Source: Paraspadella gotoi (lineage: Eukaryota > Chaetognatha). Taken from it: DNA of 64,000 bases. This document shows, one piece after another, positions 1 to 12,182 of the stretch (position 1 is the first letter of the stretch; every line of letters starts with the position of its first letter). The notes under the pieces are model-generated. The model worked only from the letters and a program-made list of their open reading frames with translations, did no database searches and had not been told where the DNA came from. A program made the translations under genes and the position numbers. The stretch lies in NCBI GenBank assembly GCA_051294375.1, contig CM119269.1, forward strand, positions 10,522,883 through 10,586,882, read 5' to 3'.

Positions 1-2390
1 TTATTTGATCTTGTTAAAACGGACGGCCAACCGTTTTCAACCAGTAGAGGTTATTTTTACTTGCGATGCACGAATTTTAACTATTGTTTTTAAATTGTTT
101 TTTAATATGTTATCTGTTTTAACTAGTTTTTACAATTGTTTTTTAAATCGGTTTTTAATACGTTTATTTCGCTTGCCTTTTAATTGATACAATACATGTT
201 ATTTAACCTCACTACTTCGAATTCCTGGCGCGAAGCAAATTTAGTTTATTCAGTACAAGATAACATTGAAAACGGAGCTTGAAACGACGTTCGCGTCTTC
301 GCCGAGGTGAGAGGTGAAAAAGGTGAGAATTTTGAAATTCGATTGAAAATTTTTACTTTGATTCCCGGCCTTTTATGACGCGAATTTATTCGCAAAAACG
401 CGACGCTGGTATAAAAACTAATATTTCTCTCCTTTCTCTCTCGGCGAAAATTACGACGCGCGGAGATTCGCGATACTGGAGATAAAAGATCCGGTTCTAT
501 ACGACGCTGATGGTGGAGAAGATCGTCGAGTATCTCCGTCTCTCACACTTCAGATACCGGATTATGCGGCTTGAGCGTCTCGTTTTTTATAACGGACGCT
601 CGCCATTACATGAATTTGACTTATTCCCATTTAATCCTTTTCCTTTTCGGTTTTCCCCTTTGTAGATTCGCCATGGCTTTACTCAGTTCAGGCCTTCGCC
701 GGTCACAGCGCAATGCTCAGCCCGATGAGGAGGCTTAGAGCAGCGCACCTGGAGTGGTTGCAGAGATGAAGCATGTTTGCAGAAGGAGAAGCCCGGATAC
801 AACCCTCGGATGCGGGTCAATGCTGCTTTATGGCATTGGAAAGGTTGACAAGTGTGACGACCATGGGATACCAAAGAAGCTAAGGCTAATAGAGATGAAG
901 TAAGTCAAGCACGAGCTACTCTTCTTGCTCTTGGGATAGGCTTGGCACAACAAAAAGGGTTTCCAAGAGCCCTAGTTATGGTCCTCCTTCCAGAACTTTT
1001 TCTCTGAGACAAGCTGTGGGGTGTTGAGTGTCCTTCCACTCAGGCCTGATGTGAGGCCTAAGGTGATTGTCACCAGTCCTTTAAGGACCCTAAAGAGGCT
1101 TCTCAGTCTGAGAGGAGAAAGCTCTTGCATTGAGAATCCTTCGGGAGGCAGAACTGAAAGCGAGCCTTGTTAGAGCGGGCCCCACCCCCTCGGCCTTCAG
1201 TTCTGCTCCCGAAGTCAAAAGATTCTCAGATGCAAGAGCTTCTCCTGCAGACTGAGAGCCTCTTTAGGGTCCTTACAGACTGGTGACAATTCCCTATGAC
1301 TCACATCAGCCTGAGTGGAAAGGAACACTCACACCCCACCAGCTTGTCCTGCAGAGAAAAAGGTTCTGGAAGGAGGACGCATAACTTAGGGCTCCTTGGA
1401 AACCCTTCTTTGTTGTGCCAAGCTATCCCAAGCAAGAAGAGTAGGCTCGTAGGCTTGAACTTTACTTCATCTCTTATTAGCCTTAGCTCTTTTGGTTATC
1501 CCCATGTCGTCACACTTGTCCTTCCAATGCCATAAGAGCAAGCATTGACCCGCATTCCGAGGGTTTGTAAATCCGGGCTTCTCCTTTCTGCAACATGCTT
1601 CATCTCTGCAACCAACTCCAGGTGCGGCTGACTCTAAGCTCCTCATCGGGCGAGCATTGCGCTGTTGACCGGCGAAGGCCTGAACTGAGTAAGCATGGCG
1701 AATCTACAAAGGGGAAAACGAAAAAAGGGAAAGGATTAAATGGAATAAGTCAAATTCATGTAATAGGGCGAGCGTCGTTATAAAAAACGAGACGCTCAGC
1801 CGTCAATAATCGGTATCTGAAGGTGTGAGAGACGGAGATACTCGACACCGATGCTTCTCCCACCATCAGCGTCGTATAGACCGGATCTTTTATCCTCCGT
1901 TATCGCGAATCTCCGCGCGTCGTAATTTTTCGCCGAGAGAGAAAGGAGAGAAATATTAGTTTTTTCACCAGCGTCGCGTTTTGGCGAATAAATTCGCGTC
2001 ATAAAAAGGCGGGAATCAAAGTAAAAATTTCAATCGAATTTCAAAAATTCTCACCTTTTTCAAACCTCTCAACACTCGGCGAAGACGCGACGTCCGTTTC
2101 AGCTCCGTTTCAATGTTTTTTGATCCTTGTACTGAATAAACCTAAATTTGCTCGGCCCAAGGAATTTCGAAAGTAGTGAGGTTAAATAACATGTATTGTA
2201 TCAAATTAAAAAGGCCAGCGAAATACAACGTATTAAAAACCGATTAAAACAAATGTAAAAACTAGTTAAACAGAGTAAAAACATATTAAAAACAAATATA
2301 AAACAAGTTAAAATTCGTCATCGCAAGTAAAAATAACCTCTACTGGGTTTTGAAAAAACGGTTGGCCCGTCCGTTTACAAGATCAAAATA
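1..2390. repeat. Giant inverted repeat (foldback or palindromic assembly artefact)
   Basis: The first ~1,160 bases read as the reverse complement of ~1,196-2,390. The outer ends pair (GATCTTGT near base 7 with ACAAGATC near 2,376), the middle pairs (GCCATGGC at ~670 with the AAGCATGGCG segment at ~1,690), and the inner ends pair (GGCAGAACTGAA at ~1,146 with TTCAGTTCTG at ~1,197). That leaves a loop of about 36 bases that is C-rich. The arms differ by scattered substitutions and many one-base indels, roughly 10% by eye. The left arm begins at the window edge, so the repeat may extend further. No intact ORF or transposase is visible in either arm. It could be a foldback transposon, an inverted duplication, or a long read in which the adapter between the two strands was missed. 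Confidence 0.9.
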
Positions 2391-2810
2391 CAACTCAATA
2401 ATACGACGACCACGCGTTTCTCAATGGCTGCGCGCGAAACCGCGGTAAAAAAGGTAGAATTTCTTCAATATCTCTCGACGGTGATTGGTCCAGGCCCGCA
2501 TCAGGACCGCAGGGGAGAAGCTTGCATTTTGCGATCCAAAACGCGAAGGGGAACCGCGCGCCGCACACAGATACAGAACGGAAATATTTTAAAAATATTG
2601 AAAACAAAAATGAGGGTGGCGAAGGTTTTTCGAAAAACAGACGAAGAAAAAAAACAAAAAAAAATATTTTTATTAAAAAATACGAGGTTTTTGTTTTTTC
2701 CCCACGGTTGAGACAAAAAAAAGAAAAGAAATAAAGAACTAGAAAAGAAAAGGGAATAAAAAATAGAGAAGAAGATAAAGAAATCCGAACGGCGAACCCC
2801 CGAATCCAAA

Positions 2811-2869
<59 letters not shown>

Positions 2870-2920
2870 TCTCTCGTTCTCCTCTCTCGTCTCTCTCTCC
2901 TCGACCGCGCGCATAAAAGC
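2811..2920. repeat. (CT)n microsatellite, interrupted
   Basis: A CT dinucleotide tract of about 110 bases, broken by TTC and GTC interruptions. It generates the long spurious RERERE frame on the minus strand. Confidence 0.95.
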
Positions 2921-3448
2921 GAGAAAAAAAAATTCCACGTGGTTTCGAGAACGGACGAAGTGGTCGACACGGATATTAAAATCGTCCGCTACTTCCGGTC
3001 CGCCACCGCCGCCGCCGCGTCGATTCTTCAACGTGCGCGCCGGCCGCCGCCGCGCAGCCGCAGCCGGCGGGTAGCCGGGCGAAGGAAAGTGGCTCTCGAT
3101 GCTATGGGTTGTGACTTTTTAGGCATTTATGAGACTAACAAAAGTTGGCTTGCATACGCGAGCGACGAAGCGGCGCCTGGCGGGGGAAAAAAAAAAACAG
3201 CTGCGGTTTGCGATGGAGGCGGGGGGGTAGAGATGGGGTGTGGCGGGGTGAGAGAGGTGGGGATAGCGAGGGTAAAGGGTCAGTCCGATCTGAAGACGGT
3301 TTAGAAGAGGGGCGAATAGGGTTAGGGCGGTGAGGGAGAAAAAGATAAGTGAAAAAAGTTTGAGGCTTTGGTCGAAGATGGATAAAAAAAAAACGCGTCG
3401 AAGAGAAGTTTTTTAACTCTAAGCCGAAGAAGGATTTTTCTAAAAGGA

Positions 3449-3480
<32 letters not shown>

Positions 3481-3505
3481 NNNNNNNNNNNNNNNNNNNN
3501 NNNNN

Positions 3506-3534
<29 letters not shown>
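3449..3534. repeat. (GA)n microsatellite containing a 25-N gap
   Basis: Pure GA repeat lies on both sides of 25 unknown bases at 3,481-3,505. The true tract length is unknown. Confidence 0.95.
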
Positions 3535-3537
<3 letters not shown>

Positions 3538-4231
3538 AAGAGAGACAGAGAGACAGATATAGACAGAGAGAGAAGCGATAAGCCGGTAATATAATTCTTC
3601 TTAAATGTCAATTACTTTGTCACATGAAAAGAAAAAATAAATAGATTATGAAGATCCATTTAATGAGAAATTAATGAAAACAAGTTTATATAATTCTCCA
3701 AGGGTTTTTTCGAGTTACCTCATACTCACTTCTTTTTCTTTTCTTTTTCTTCCTTTCCTTCCTCCCGATGAAATTCATTCTTAAACATTCCATCTCAAAA
3801 CGGCCCCCGCCTTTTTAAACAGCGATCAAATTTTATTTCCTCTGCACCCGAATTAGATCTCCCTTCCTCGATGTTCCTCTCCCGACCTTTCCTCTCTTTT
3901 CACCCTCTTTCTTCTTTCTTTTCTTTTCTTTTCCTCCCCATTTCCGTTTTTAAAAAAAAACTCTTCATCTTTTCTGCTTTCGAGTTTTACCGCCATTAAT
4001 TTGATTTGCAGGAGACTAAAAAAAGAATAAAAGCGATGTCGAGGCGACGCCCTAACCGGAGGGGCGACGCCGGTGACGACGACGATGACGACGACGGCGA
4101 CGATGATATCGAAAGAGGGAATTGGACGAGGATGTGAACGGGAACTAATATGATCCAAGCCGAACTTGAAAGAAGACGAAAGAATTTGAAAATTTTGATT
4201 TGCTTCTGGAAGATTCTCTCTCTCTTTGTCA

Positions 4232-4237
<6 letters not shown>

Positions 4238-4312
<75 letters not shown>
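4238..4312. repeat. (CT)n microsatellite
   Basis: About 37 uninterrupted TC dinucleotides, preceded by a degenerate CT stretch from ~4,214. Confidence 0.97.
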
Positions 4313-4316
<4 letters not shown>

Positions 4317-4837
4317 CCTTTCTTCTACCCCTCATATCATTTTTCCCTTTTAATGATCGTTAAAATTCACACAAGATTTAACGTTTTCTTCTACAAGCAA
4401 CAATGCAGTTGTTCTCGTTAATGTTCTAATGGTTCTGGCAGTTTCTTTTGTTTTTGCTTGCTCAGGTATCATCGTCAACGTTCCTTGTTGGCCTTTTATT
4501 ACCGTCACCGTTGATGCGGAGCCAGTTGGGTCGGTGTTGCGTTTTTGTTGTTGTTGTTGTCCTAGTCATTAAAAAATTGTGGTAGATGTCGCTTTTTTAT
4601 TTTCAAATCGAGGTTCGTGCAATTAATTTTCGCCACATCATCGTTTTCATTTGTCGAAGGCCAAGTTAGTCCCCCTCCCTTGTCGTTGTCGTTGTCGTTG
4701 TCGTAGTTGTTGTTGTAGTTCATCTGGAAACGACAGAGACAGGGAGGGAGCTTTTGTAGTCTTTGACGGCTTCCATAAAAACTCTCGGCGCCGGAAAACG
4801 AAATCGGCGATTATTTCCGGAATGAGGACGTGATGAA

Positions 4838-4885
4838 GACGAGAAAGACGACGACGACGACGAGGTCGACGACGACAACCGAGAC
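4838..4885. repeat. (GAC)n-type triplet repeat
   Basis: Imperfect GAC triplets on the plus strand. A TTGTCG/TTG array lies just upstream at 4,681-4,720. Confidence 0.8.
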
Positions 4886-5154
4886 GATAACGTCGAGCAC
4901 GTTCGCCTTTCATCCTCGGAAATGGAACAAAACTAGATTCGACATCCTCGACAAGGATTTAAGGGGGGAAGAATTCTGGTTCCGGATGTAACTCATTGTA
5001 AATATAAGAAAGTTATTTTCGTTTTTTTAAAGGCGAAATCCGTATGTAACTTGAAATGTGTTTCATAGTAGAATTTAAACTTAAATCGAGGACGCGACAC
5101 GCGTCACGTGGTTTCAATGCCTCGCGAAAATGTGGAAAAAAAGATATTTACGAC

Positions 5155-5247
<93 letters not shown>
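5155..5247. repeat. (GA)n microsatellite
   Basis: About 90 bases of GA repeat with one GG interruption near 5,169. Confidence 0.97.
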
Positions 5248-5251
<4 letters not shown>

Positions 5252-5359
5252 AAAGAGAGGAGAGGGAGTAAAGAAGGGAGGGAGGTAAGAAAACTTTTTT
5301 TTATTTATAGATTATTCCACGCCATTAGGAAGCAAAGGATTATGGTCCGTTTCGTCCTG

Positions 5360-5436
5360 TCGTTTACGTCGTCGTGGTCGTCGTCGTCGTGGTCGTCGTC
5401 GTTTTTCTCATCGTCATCGTCATCGTCATCGTCTTC
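5360..5436. repeat. Imperfect (GTC)n/(TCA)n triplet block
   Basis: GTCGTC and TCATCG triplets alternate. One strand reads as poly-Asp, which is a repeat product and not a gene. Confidence 0.85.
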
Positions 5437-6594
5437 AACCGAACTCGTTTTTATTTTTCCTTTCGTTGATGTAATAAACGTAAAAAAAAATGTGATAAAC
5501 AACCTTTGGCTATGAATTTTTTCACAGCAAATAACCAATCTCATCGGAAATTTTTCTAATGCATTTAATTCTTTTTATTTTTTCATAGTAATTAGTTGAA
5601 GTAAATCATAAAATTCAGCATCGTGCACATCATTCACTGGGCTTGTGCGTTATTGTAAATAACTCTTGTGCCCGATTTTCGTTAATCTCGTTCCCTCATA
5701 TTTCGCCGCACGAAAACAAATTCCTTAATGATTTAGGAAAAATAGAAGAGAAAAGAAAAATACTTTTGTCATGAATTTTTGATTGAAATTTTAGTTGGTG
5801 CGTCTGGTGGATGAAAATCAATCCCCTGTGGGACTTGCTATACCATTATACCATCATACCACATTTCGAAGCAAGGTTTGAAATTCTAAGGCTGTTTTTG
5901 GATGTACGAATACTTATCATAGTCCGTACTAGACAGTGACGACAACCACATCCCTAATTTTTATCGTCGTTGTCATCCTCATTTTCGTTTTCATCGTCAT
6001 CGTCGACGTCATCCTCTTTTCCTCCATTTTCTTCTCCTCGTTTAATGGAGTTCTCATTTAGTTCTTCGCCGTTAGGCGGCGCGGATCGGGAATTCGATTC
6101 AGCGGAGCGAATGACTTTGGCGCCCTTTGTTATATTTGGGAGAAGTCAGTCGAGGGTAAGTCTGACTGTGAAGGGTGAGGCAGTACCATTTCGAGAGAGT
6201 GAGCGAGAGTTTGACTGAGAGCGAGTGGATTCAGTTAAGTGAGTGTCATTAAAGTTCATTTCAGAAATTTCTGTGAAGCATAAATTATCGAACCGTTTTT
6301 TAAATTATTTATTGTAGATAAATGTTCGGAAAATAGAATATCATTTTATGATATCATGTGATGATATTTTAAAGATAATGTAATGTTTTATCAACTAGCA
6401 TCATTAGATTATACATCGTCAATAAACTCAATATGATATTTTAATAGATCCCGGTTCTCATCATCATCGTCATCATACTCGTCGTCGTCGCTGTCTTCAT
6501 AATCGGTGTTTGTCGGCGCGAAACGTAGCTTGGTTCTTGGGCTCTCGTGCTTGGTGCTTAGACGGTAAATTATCGGCGCCTCGCTGAGAGGAAA

Positions 6595-6608
6595 GGCGGC
6601 GGCAGCAT

Positions 6609-6639
<31 letters not shown>

Positions 6640-6650
6640 AGCGGCGAAGT
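6595..6650. repeat. (GGC)n triplet repeat
   Basis: Near-pure GGC/CGG run of about 50 bases in otherwise AT-rich surroundings. It reads as poly-Arg or poly-Pro on the minus strand. Confidence 0.95.
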
Positions 6651-6962
6651 CGCCAGCGGTATCGGTTTCCTTGAATACCGAATGTAATCACTTGAAAAAA
6701 ATCTTTTCTGCTGAAAAATCTTCGAATATTTATCGTTCCCTTTTTTCATTACAGATATAAACTTATTAAAATGAATTATATAATATATATATGTACCTAT
6801 ATAATATATAAATCTTCTTGTGAAGTCAGATTTACTTTTTTCCGATCGTCCCCTCATTTTGCTTATAAACTGTTCTAAAGCCCGACGGGGCTAAACATTA
6901 TGGCGTTTACGGTTTAGTGACGCAGAGAGAAAAAAGAAAAAGAGAGAGGAGAAGAAGAGATA

Positions 6963-6963
6963 G

Positions 6964-7031
<68 letters not shown>
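6963..7031. repeat. (GA)n microsatellite
   Basis: GA repeat of about 70 bases that ends in a run of eight G. Confidence 0.97.
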
Positions 7032-7038
<7 letters not shown>

Positions 7039-7686
7039 CCTACCGGTACTTACCGCTGACGATTTCCCTTTCATCTTTTCCCCCTGCGTCCCTTCATCTC
7101 TCAACCCACCCGGGGGTGGTGGGTTCCCCCTCCGCCCCACAGTCTTCAGCAGAGGCTTTGGAGTGAAAAGGTTGGCAATCAGACCTTCGAGGGACGTCCA
7201 TTAGCAACAATCCTTTTGGATTAAGGCTCGGGTTTCGCAGCCAAACCAGAACAGTTTTTTTGCCGCGTCTTTCTGCGACTCACTAATACATTTTTCGGTC
7301 GGTCCGTCCGTCAAGAATGTTATGTTTAATAAAATAACTAAAAATATAAAATCTTTTCTATAAAAGAATTCTTTACTTACCTCTTTTATACTAAGTTTTT
7401 GATCTTGAAATATAGCAATAGTGAACTGATTGAAATCTGGAAAGCATTTTTTTCTTTGTCGTAGGGGGGCAGAGGAATAGAAAATGGAATTTGAAGGATG
7501 GAAGTAAGAGAAGAGGAGGGGGAAAAGAAAAAATAAAATGAAAAGAATGAGTGTTGGGGATCGCGAGATAGTCGGTGGAGTCTTAGTGGAAGGGAAAAGA
7601 CAAAAAAACAAAAGAAAAAAAAAGGAAAATCAATCGGGATCCTACGAAGGCAAAGGATGGAGAGAAGGACGAAGGTTGAAGTTGAG

Positions 7687-7756
7687 ATCCTTTGCCCGAA
7701 TCCTTCGCCCGACTCCTTCGTCCGTCTCCTCCGAACGACTCCTTTGTTCGGCTTCG
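7687..7756. repeat. Short minisatellite, ~13 bp unit x5
   Basis: Degenerate copies of a unit close to CTCCTTCGCCCGA lie head to tail. The copies differ at two to four positions each. Confidence 0.6.
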
Positions 7757-7831
7757 CTGCCTTAGACTGCTGGCCGGCGTTGTTTTCGTAGAACGAGTTT
7801 AAGGAGACAATAAAGAAGCGGAGGAGAACTT

Positions 7832-7832
7832 G

Positions 7833-7890
<58 letters not shown>
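7832..7890. repeat. (CT)n microsatellite
   Basis: CT repeat with one TT interruption near 7,857. Confidence 0.97.
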
Positions 7891-7896
<6 letters not shown>

Positions 7897-8445
7897 CCTC
7901 CATCACTCCGTTTTTTTACATACACACAAAGGAGAAACAACAATAAAGAAATGCACAGCTCGACTTTGACCTCTCACGGTCAAAGTCACGCACAAAAAAA
8001 AATAGAAGACAAATATTTTTCATTTAAAAAAAGGGTTTTTTTTTTAACTTTGACAATTGAGAAAATATTTCAAAATTTTCACGTTCGTTGTCGAAACTAC
8101 TAAAAAGGTTGGGCGACATATATAAAAACTTTTGCACTTTTAACTTTTAACTTTTTTCTTATCTCGTGTATCTTCGGCTTTATATTCCGTCGAGAAAATC
8201 TGTTTTTCTTGTGGAGTCTTTGGGTAAAAAACTTTGGTCCGTATCTTTCTTTTTTGTTGTTTTTGTTTTTGTTGTTTTTGTTTTGTTTTTTCCCCCTGTT
8301 GTTATCACGTTTTTTATTTGTTGTCATTTCCCAAGTTGGTCAGAGAGTTCAATGGCCGAAGTGTCTCCGAAGAACGACGCATAAAGGTTACTGACTACTT
8401 GAATCGACTTGGGGAAATAACAACAAAGAAAATCAATAAGAACGA

Positions 8446-8490
8446 TATAACTTAGATAACTTAGATAACGATATAACTTAGATTTAGATA
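8446..8490. repeat. Short tandem repeat AACTTAGAT
   Basis: Four near-copies of AACTTAGAT with ATAACGAT spacers, in AT-rich DNA. Confidence 0.7.
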
Positions 8491-8920
8491 AAATCTTATT
8501 CTAAAATATTAATAAACTATAAAAAGATAAAACAACCCCTGAGTGTGTATAAATTTTTAGCTCCCTGGGGGGGTCTCTTAGGGTGGTCTCCTTGGGCATA
8601 GGATTGTAGTGCCCTTTGGGGATTTTTATTTTTATTTTTTTTATCACACCAACATAAAAGCTTTTGCGATCGACAGAACCCGAGACATTTGATTATAGTA
8701 TGGTCGACGTATTTTGTTTGAGGCGTTTAACCTTTTTCACCGAGTCATTTGATGTCGCTTTCGTCGTTTATAGTTAACATTCTCACTGCCCGTTCGTTAT
8801 TCTGTTCACTCTCTCTTCTCTCTCGATTAGAAATAAAGTCACTCTATCCGAAATTATCAAAACGAACGAAAAAAAAAGACGCAGTCTGTCTGCGTGTCGA
8901 CAAAGAAAAAGAATAACCTT

Positions 8921-9156
8921 TCTCTCTCTCTCTCTCTCTCTNNNNNNNNNNNNNNNNNNNNNNNNNNNNNNNNNNNNNNNNNNNNNNNNNNNNNNNNNNN
9001 NNNNNNNNNNNNNNNNNNNNNNNNNNNNNNNNNNNNNNNNNNNNNNNNNNNNNNNNNNNNNNNNNNNNNNNNNNNNNNNNNNNNNNNNNNNNNNNNNNNN
9101 NNNNNNNNNNNNNNNNNNNNNNNNNNNNNNNNNNNNNNNNNNNNNNNNNNNNNNNN
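8921..9156. other. (CT)n tract running into a 215-base gap
   Basis: CT repeat begins at 8,921 and unknown bases run from 8,942 to 9,156. The gap probably contains more of the microsatellite. Confidence 0.9.
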
Positions 9157-9333
9157 TTTTTTGTTATAAAAACAAACGTGAAAAGAATGAAATCAGAAAA
9201 GGTGAGGAAAACCGTCGTTTTTTTCTTATTTTTCATCACAATCATCATTTTCATCAAAAACCTCAACAACAACATCAACAACATCAACAACAATGTCAGC
9301 GTGATAACCGTTGTCGTGGTCATCTTCTCTTTG

Positions 9334-9363
<30 letters not shown>
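9334..9363. repeat. (GTC)n triplet repeat
   Basis: Ten perfect GTC triplets, preceded by an AAC/ATC-rich stretch from 9,258. Confidence 0.95.
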
Positions 9364-9365
<2 letters not shown>

Positions 9366-11212
9366 ACTCAATCGTCAGTCTCAATCGGTTCTACAGTAAA
9401 AAAGGATTTTCGAAACTCGTCGAAGGTTTTAGCCGAGATCCAGTGTCCGGGTCCATTATCCCTCGACCAAGAAATCGTCGCCGTTAGAACGGAACTCGAC
9501 GAATCGACCGGGACTGTCATTAAGACTGACATAGACCGATTAGCGCAGTCACTTTTAGGTTTGACAATAACAAATCGTCCGAATTGTCATTAGGACTGGC
9601 GTTAATGGTAAACAAAAACCTGACGTGGATTCTTTTGGACTTTAGGCCTGACACGAACGGATCTGAATTGAAAACAAATAAATCGGTACATTTTAAGAAC
9701 ACGATTTTTATAATCACAACATTCTGCCGAACAATTCGATAGCAACAAAAAAAAAAGTTAAATCAAACAAAGTTGTATTCGAGCAAATTTTCCTTTACTC
9801 AAAATATCTCGTCATTTTTAGCCAAAAATGGCCGAGTTCAGCCAGATTTATTATCTCGAACCGAATCCCTGGACAAAAATAGGGAAGACGTTCATCAAAA
9901 TTAGGAAGAGTGAGACTCGAATTCGCTGGCAATTGACTAAAGATTGACTTGAGATTAACTTGTGATAAATTACTGAGGGGATAGTGATGAAGTAGCTACG
10001 AACTGCAACTGCTGTAAGCTAATGGACTAGCGAATTATACAGTAAACACTATACAGTATACACGAAGGACCGAATCTCAATGAAATGACACAGATTGACA
10101 TATATTGACTTTTCAATTAATTTCTTTCTTTCCTAATTTCATACTTTATTTCCCGGAGTTGACTCTAGACGAGAAGTCTGTTCAATCCCGGGACTCGTTT
10201 ATCGTCTCTCTCTCTCTCTCTCTCTGTCATCTCTCACCTCACATACTCCTTTCCACACAGCTCGTCTCCGCCTTTCATCCGCCCGGCCAGCTCGGTCTCG
10301 CCTTTCCTCTTCACGCCTCCACTCTCGCTCTGCGCTCTTCTGTGCCCGGTGGCCGCTCGCCGCCGTCGCCTCCCGCGTCTTGGGTCGCCTCGTTTCGGCG
10401 CCGCCCCTCACAATCTACTCCTCGTCACCTCGCGCATCCTCCCTCTTTGTCTCTATAAATGTCATAATCGTGAGTCGCACGGCTGATACGCCACTATCCG
10501 CTTTCTAAAAATCTCAATACTAATCCTTGACTACTAGTTATACCGAGTTTTAAAACGCGCCACAGGGGGCTAAAACCGAGTATAGGGTAAACATTACGGA
10601 TATGTGTACGCCGGAACCAAGATCAGTCTGCAGCACTACATGCCGCACTAAACTCGCGCACTCCGCCGTATTTTTCGATATGAAATTGGGCGATCAAATC
10701 CTCCCATCGTGCAGCGCTCGCGCGGACCTGCGCAACCCGCCTCAAAAAGAAAGACCAAAACGCCTCGCCCTCGTCGAGTCTCTCCCAATCCTGGGCGAGG
10801 AGGTGGCAACGCGTCCGGCGACTTTTGTCCCAACTGCGGCGCCTCCTCTCTCCGCCGGCCGGCAACACTCCGATTTCTTCTCCGGACCCCTCCGAGAAGA
10901 GTCAGGCATCCTGCCCCATCGCGACGCAACGCGCACGCCGCCGCGCGCATCAAATACCGTCCCCTCCTCGACACGAACTCAAGATCACGTCCACCTGTCT
11001 CGCTCCCTTCTCTGAGACGTCCGCTCCCCCCATCCTCGGACCATCTCCTTGAGCTAGCATTAGCTCTGACCTTCGAATACTCCATGACGCCTTCTCCCGG
11101 GCTCCGTATCGCACATAATGATCTTCACCCTTTCAGCTCCCGAGCCACTCCTTCTCTCCCCCCCCCCGCCTTCCCATCCGGGTTAAACCACCGCGCAACG
11201 TTCAAACCCCCC

Positions 11213-11468
11213 CACGAATTGGATGGTGAGCGATGACTCCTCCTACGCCTCGCTGCCCAATTTTTGTGATCAATTTTGATTTTCCCCTCCTTCTCGCCCC
11301 CGGCTCGATATCGCCGACGCTTAATGACTCCCATCCACCATTTCTTTTAATTTTCGGGATGAAAAAAAACAATCGCCACCCGGTCACCGCGGACCTTCCC
11401 ACCCCGGGAGAGGGCCGCGCGGGGGGGAAGGATAGTCCGGATACGGTCGAGAGCTGGGTCCAGGCATG
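11213..11468. repeat. Duplicated block, copy 1 (left of the 25-N gap)
   Basis: This segment is repeated in the same orientation at 11,511-11,755, directly across the 25-N gap at 11,478-11,502. Shared landmarks, in order, are GATGGTGAGCGATGACTC, TTTTCCCCTCCTTCTCGC, GGTCACCGCGGACCTTCC and GGTCGAGAGCTGGG. The copies differ largely by small indels. Confidence 0.9.
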
Positions 11469-11510
11469 CTGAATCAANNNNNNNNNNNNNNNNNNNNNNN
11501 NNCCCCCCCA

Positions 11511-11755
11511 GGGCGAATTGTGATGGTGAGCGATGACTCTCTCTCGCTCTCGCTCCCAATTTTGTGGATCCAATTGATTTTCCCCTCCTTCTCGCTTCAT
11601 CGCCGACGTTTAATGACTCCATCCCATTTTCTTTTTATTTCGGGGATGAAATCGAATCGCCACCGGTCACCGCGGACCTTCCCCCCCGGGAGAGGGGCCG
11701 GCGGGGGGGGGAGGAGGAGTCGGATATCGGTCGAGAGCTGGGGGTCAGTCATTGG
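11511..11755. repeat. Duplicated block, copy 2 (right of the 25-N gap)
   Basis: Partner of 11,213-11,468. Two overlapping versions of one sequence on either side of a minimal gap are most simply explained as contig ends that were never merged. Confidence 0.9.
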
Positions 11756-12137
11756 GTGAGATCATTTCGACAGAAGGGTCGGTCATTGGGTAAAAAGCTT
11801 ATTGGAAGGGTCAAGCGCTTCGGAAGATCATAGAATCAACGGATAGATCAAGATGAGTTTCGGGCGAAAAAAAGGTAATCCGTTTGGCGAGATAATTTTA
11901 TCCAGGAGGAAAAAAAATGGGCAAAGCTTTTTAGAGGGTCTAATAAAAACATATAAAAATAGAAATATAAAAATAGAAAAATAGAAATCTCAAGGATGAG
12001 TTATCTTTAACCGTATTACCTAGCGGGATGACTTAAGGTTGCTGGAGGACAGTTCCATCTATGAACTCTGCCCACGACTTCGCCGGCGTCATTTCCACTC
12101 GAAGGAAAACCGTGATCAGTCAGCTTCCAGGGGCGAT

Positions 12138-12182
12138 AGGGCAAGGTGGGGCATGGTTGGGCATGGTTGGGCAAGGTAAAGA
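12138..12182. repeat. Short tandem repeat GGGCAAGGT/GGGCATGGTT
   Basis: Four near-copies of a 10-11 base unit, GGGCATGGTTG and variants, lie head to tail. Confidence 0.75.

Larger units (their letters stand above)
2391..10100. other. Gene-poor microsatellite-rich stretch
   Basis: I see no supported gene here. The DNA alternates AT-rich spacer with long (GA)n/(CT)n tracts and imperfect GTC/GAC/TCA triplet arrays. GC-rich specks lie at 3,000-3,080. Every reading frame above 60 codons is either a repeat translation or lacks any domain. Confidence 0.7.
10101..11860. other. GC-rich island without a recognisable gene
   Basis: Base composition rises sharply here (C-rich on the plus strand, many CpG). 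Open frames occur in several phases on both strands, as expected when stop codons are scarce, and none shows a domain, a convincing splice pattern or a consistent frame. It may be a CpG-rich promoter or 5' exon region of an unidentified gene. A short (CT)n tract sits at 10,205-10,226. Confidence 0.4.

Noticed and set aside
2395-3031. Long minus-strand frames rich in RE/RER
   Set aside because: They are translations of the (CT)n tract at 2,811-2,920; no start context, domain or splice pattern.
3853-5515. SLSLSL, RERERE and poly-Asp frames
   Set aside because: These are products of (GA)n/(CT)n and GTC/TCA repeats; the same applies to similar frames at 6.9, 7.8, 27, 31, 33, 43.5, 44.5, 49.3, 55.6 and 57 kb.
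10602-11334. Overlapping frames of 60-175 codons in the GC-rich island
   Set aside because: They are open in several phases on both strands because stops are rare; no domain and no coherent exon structure.
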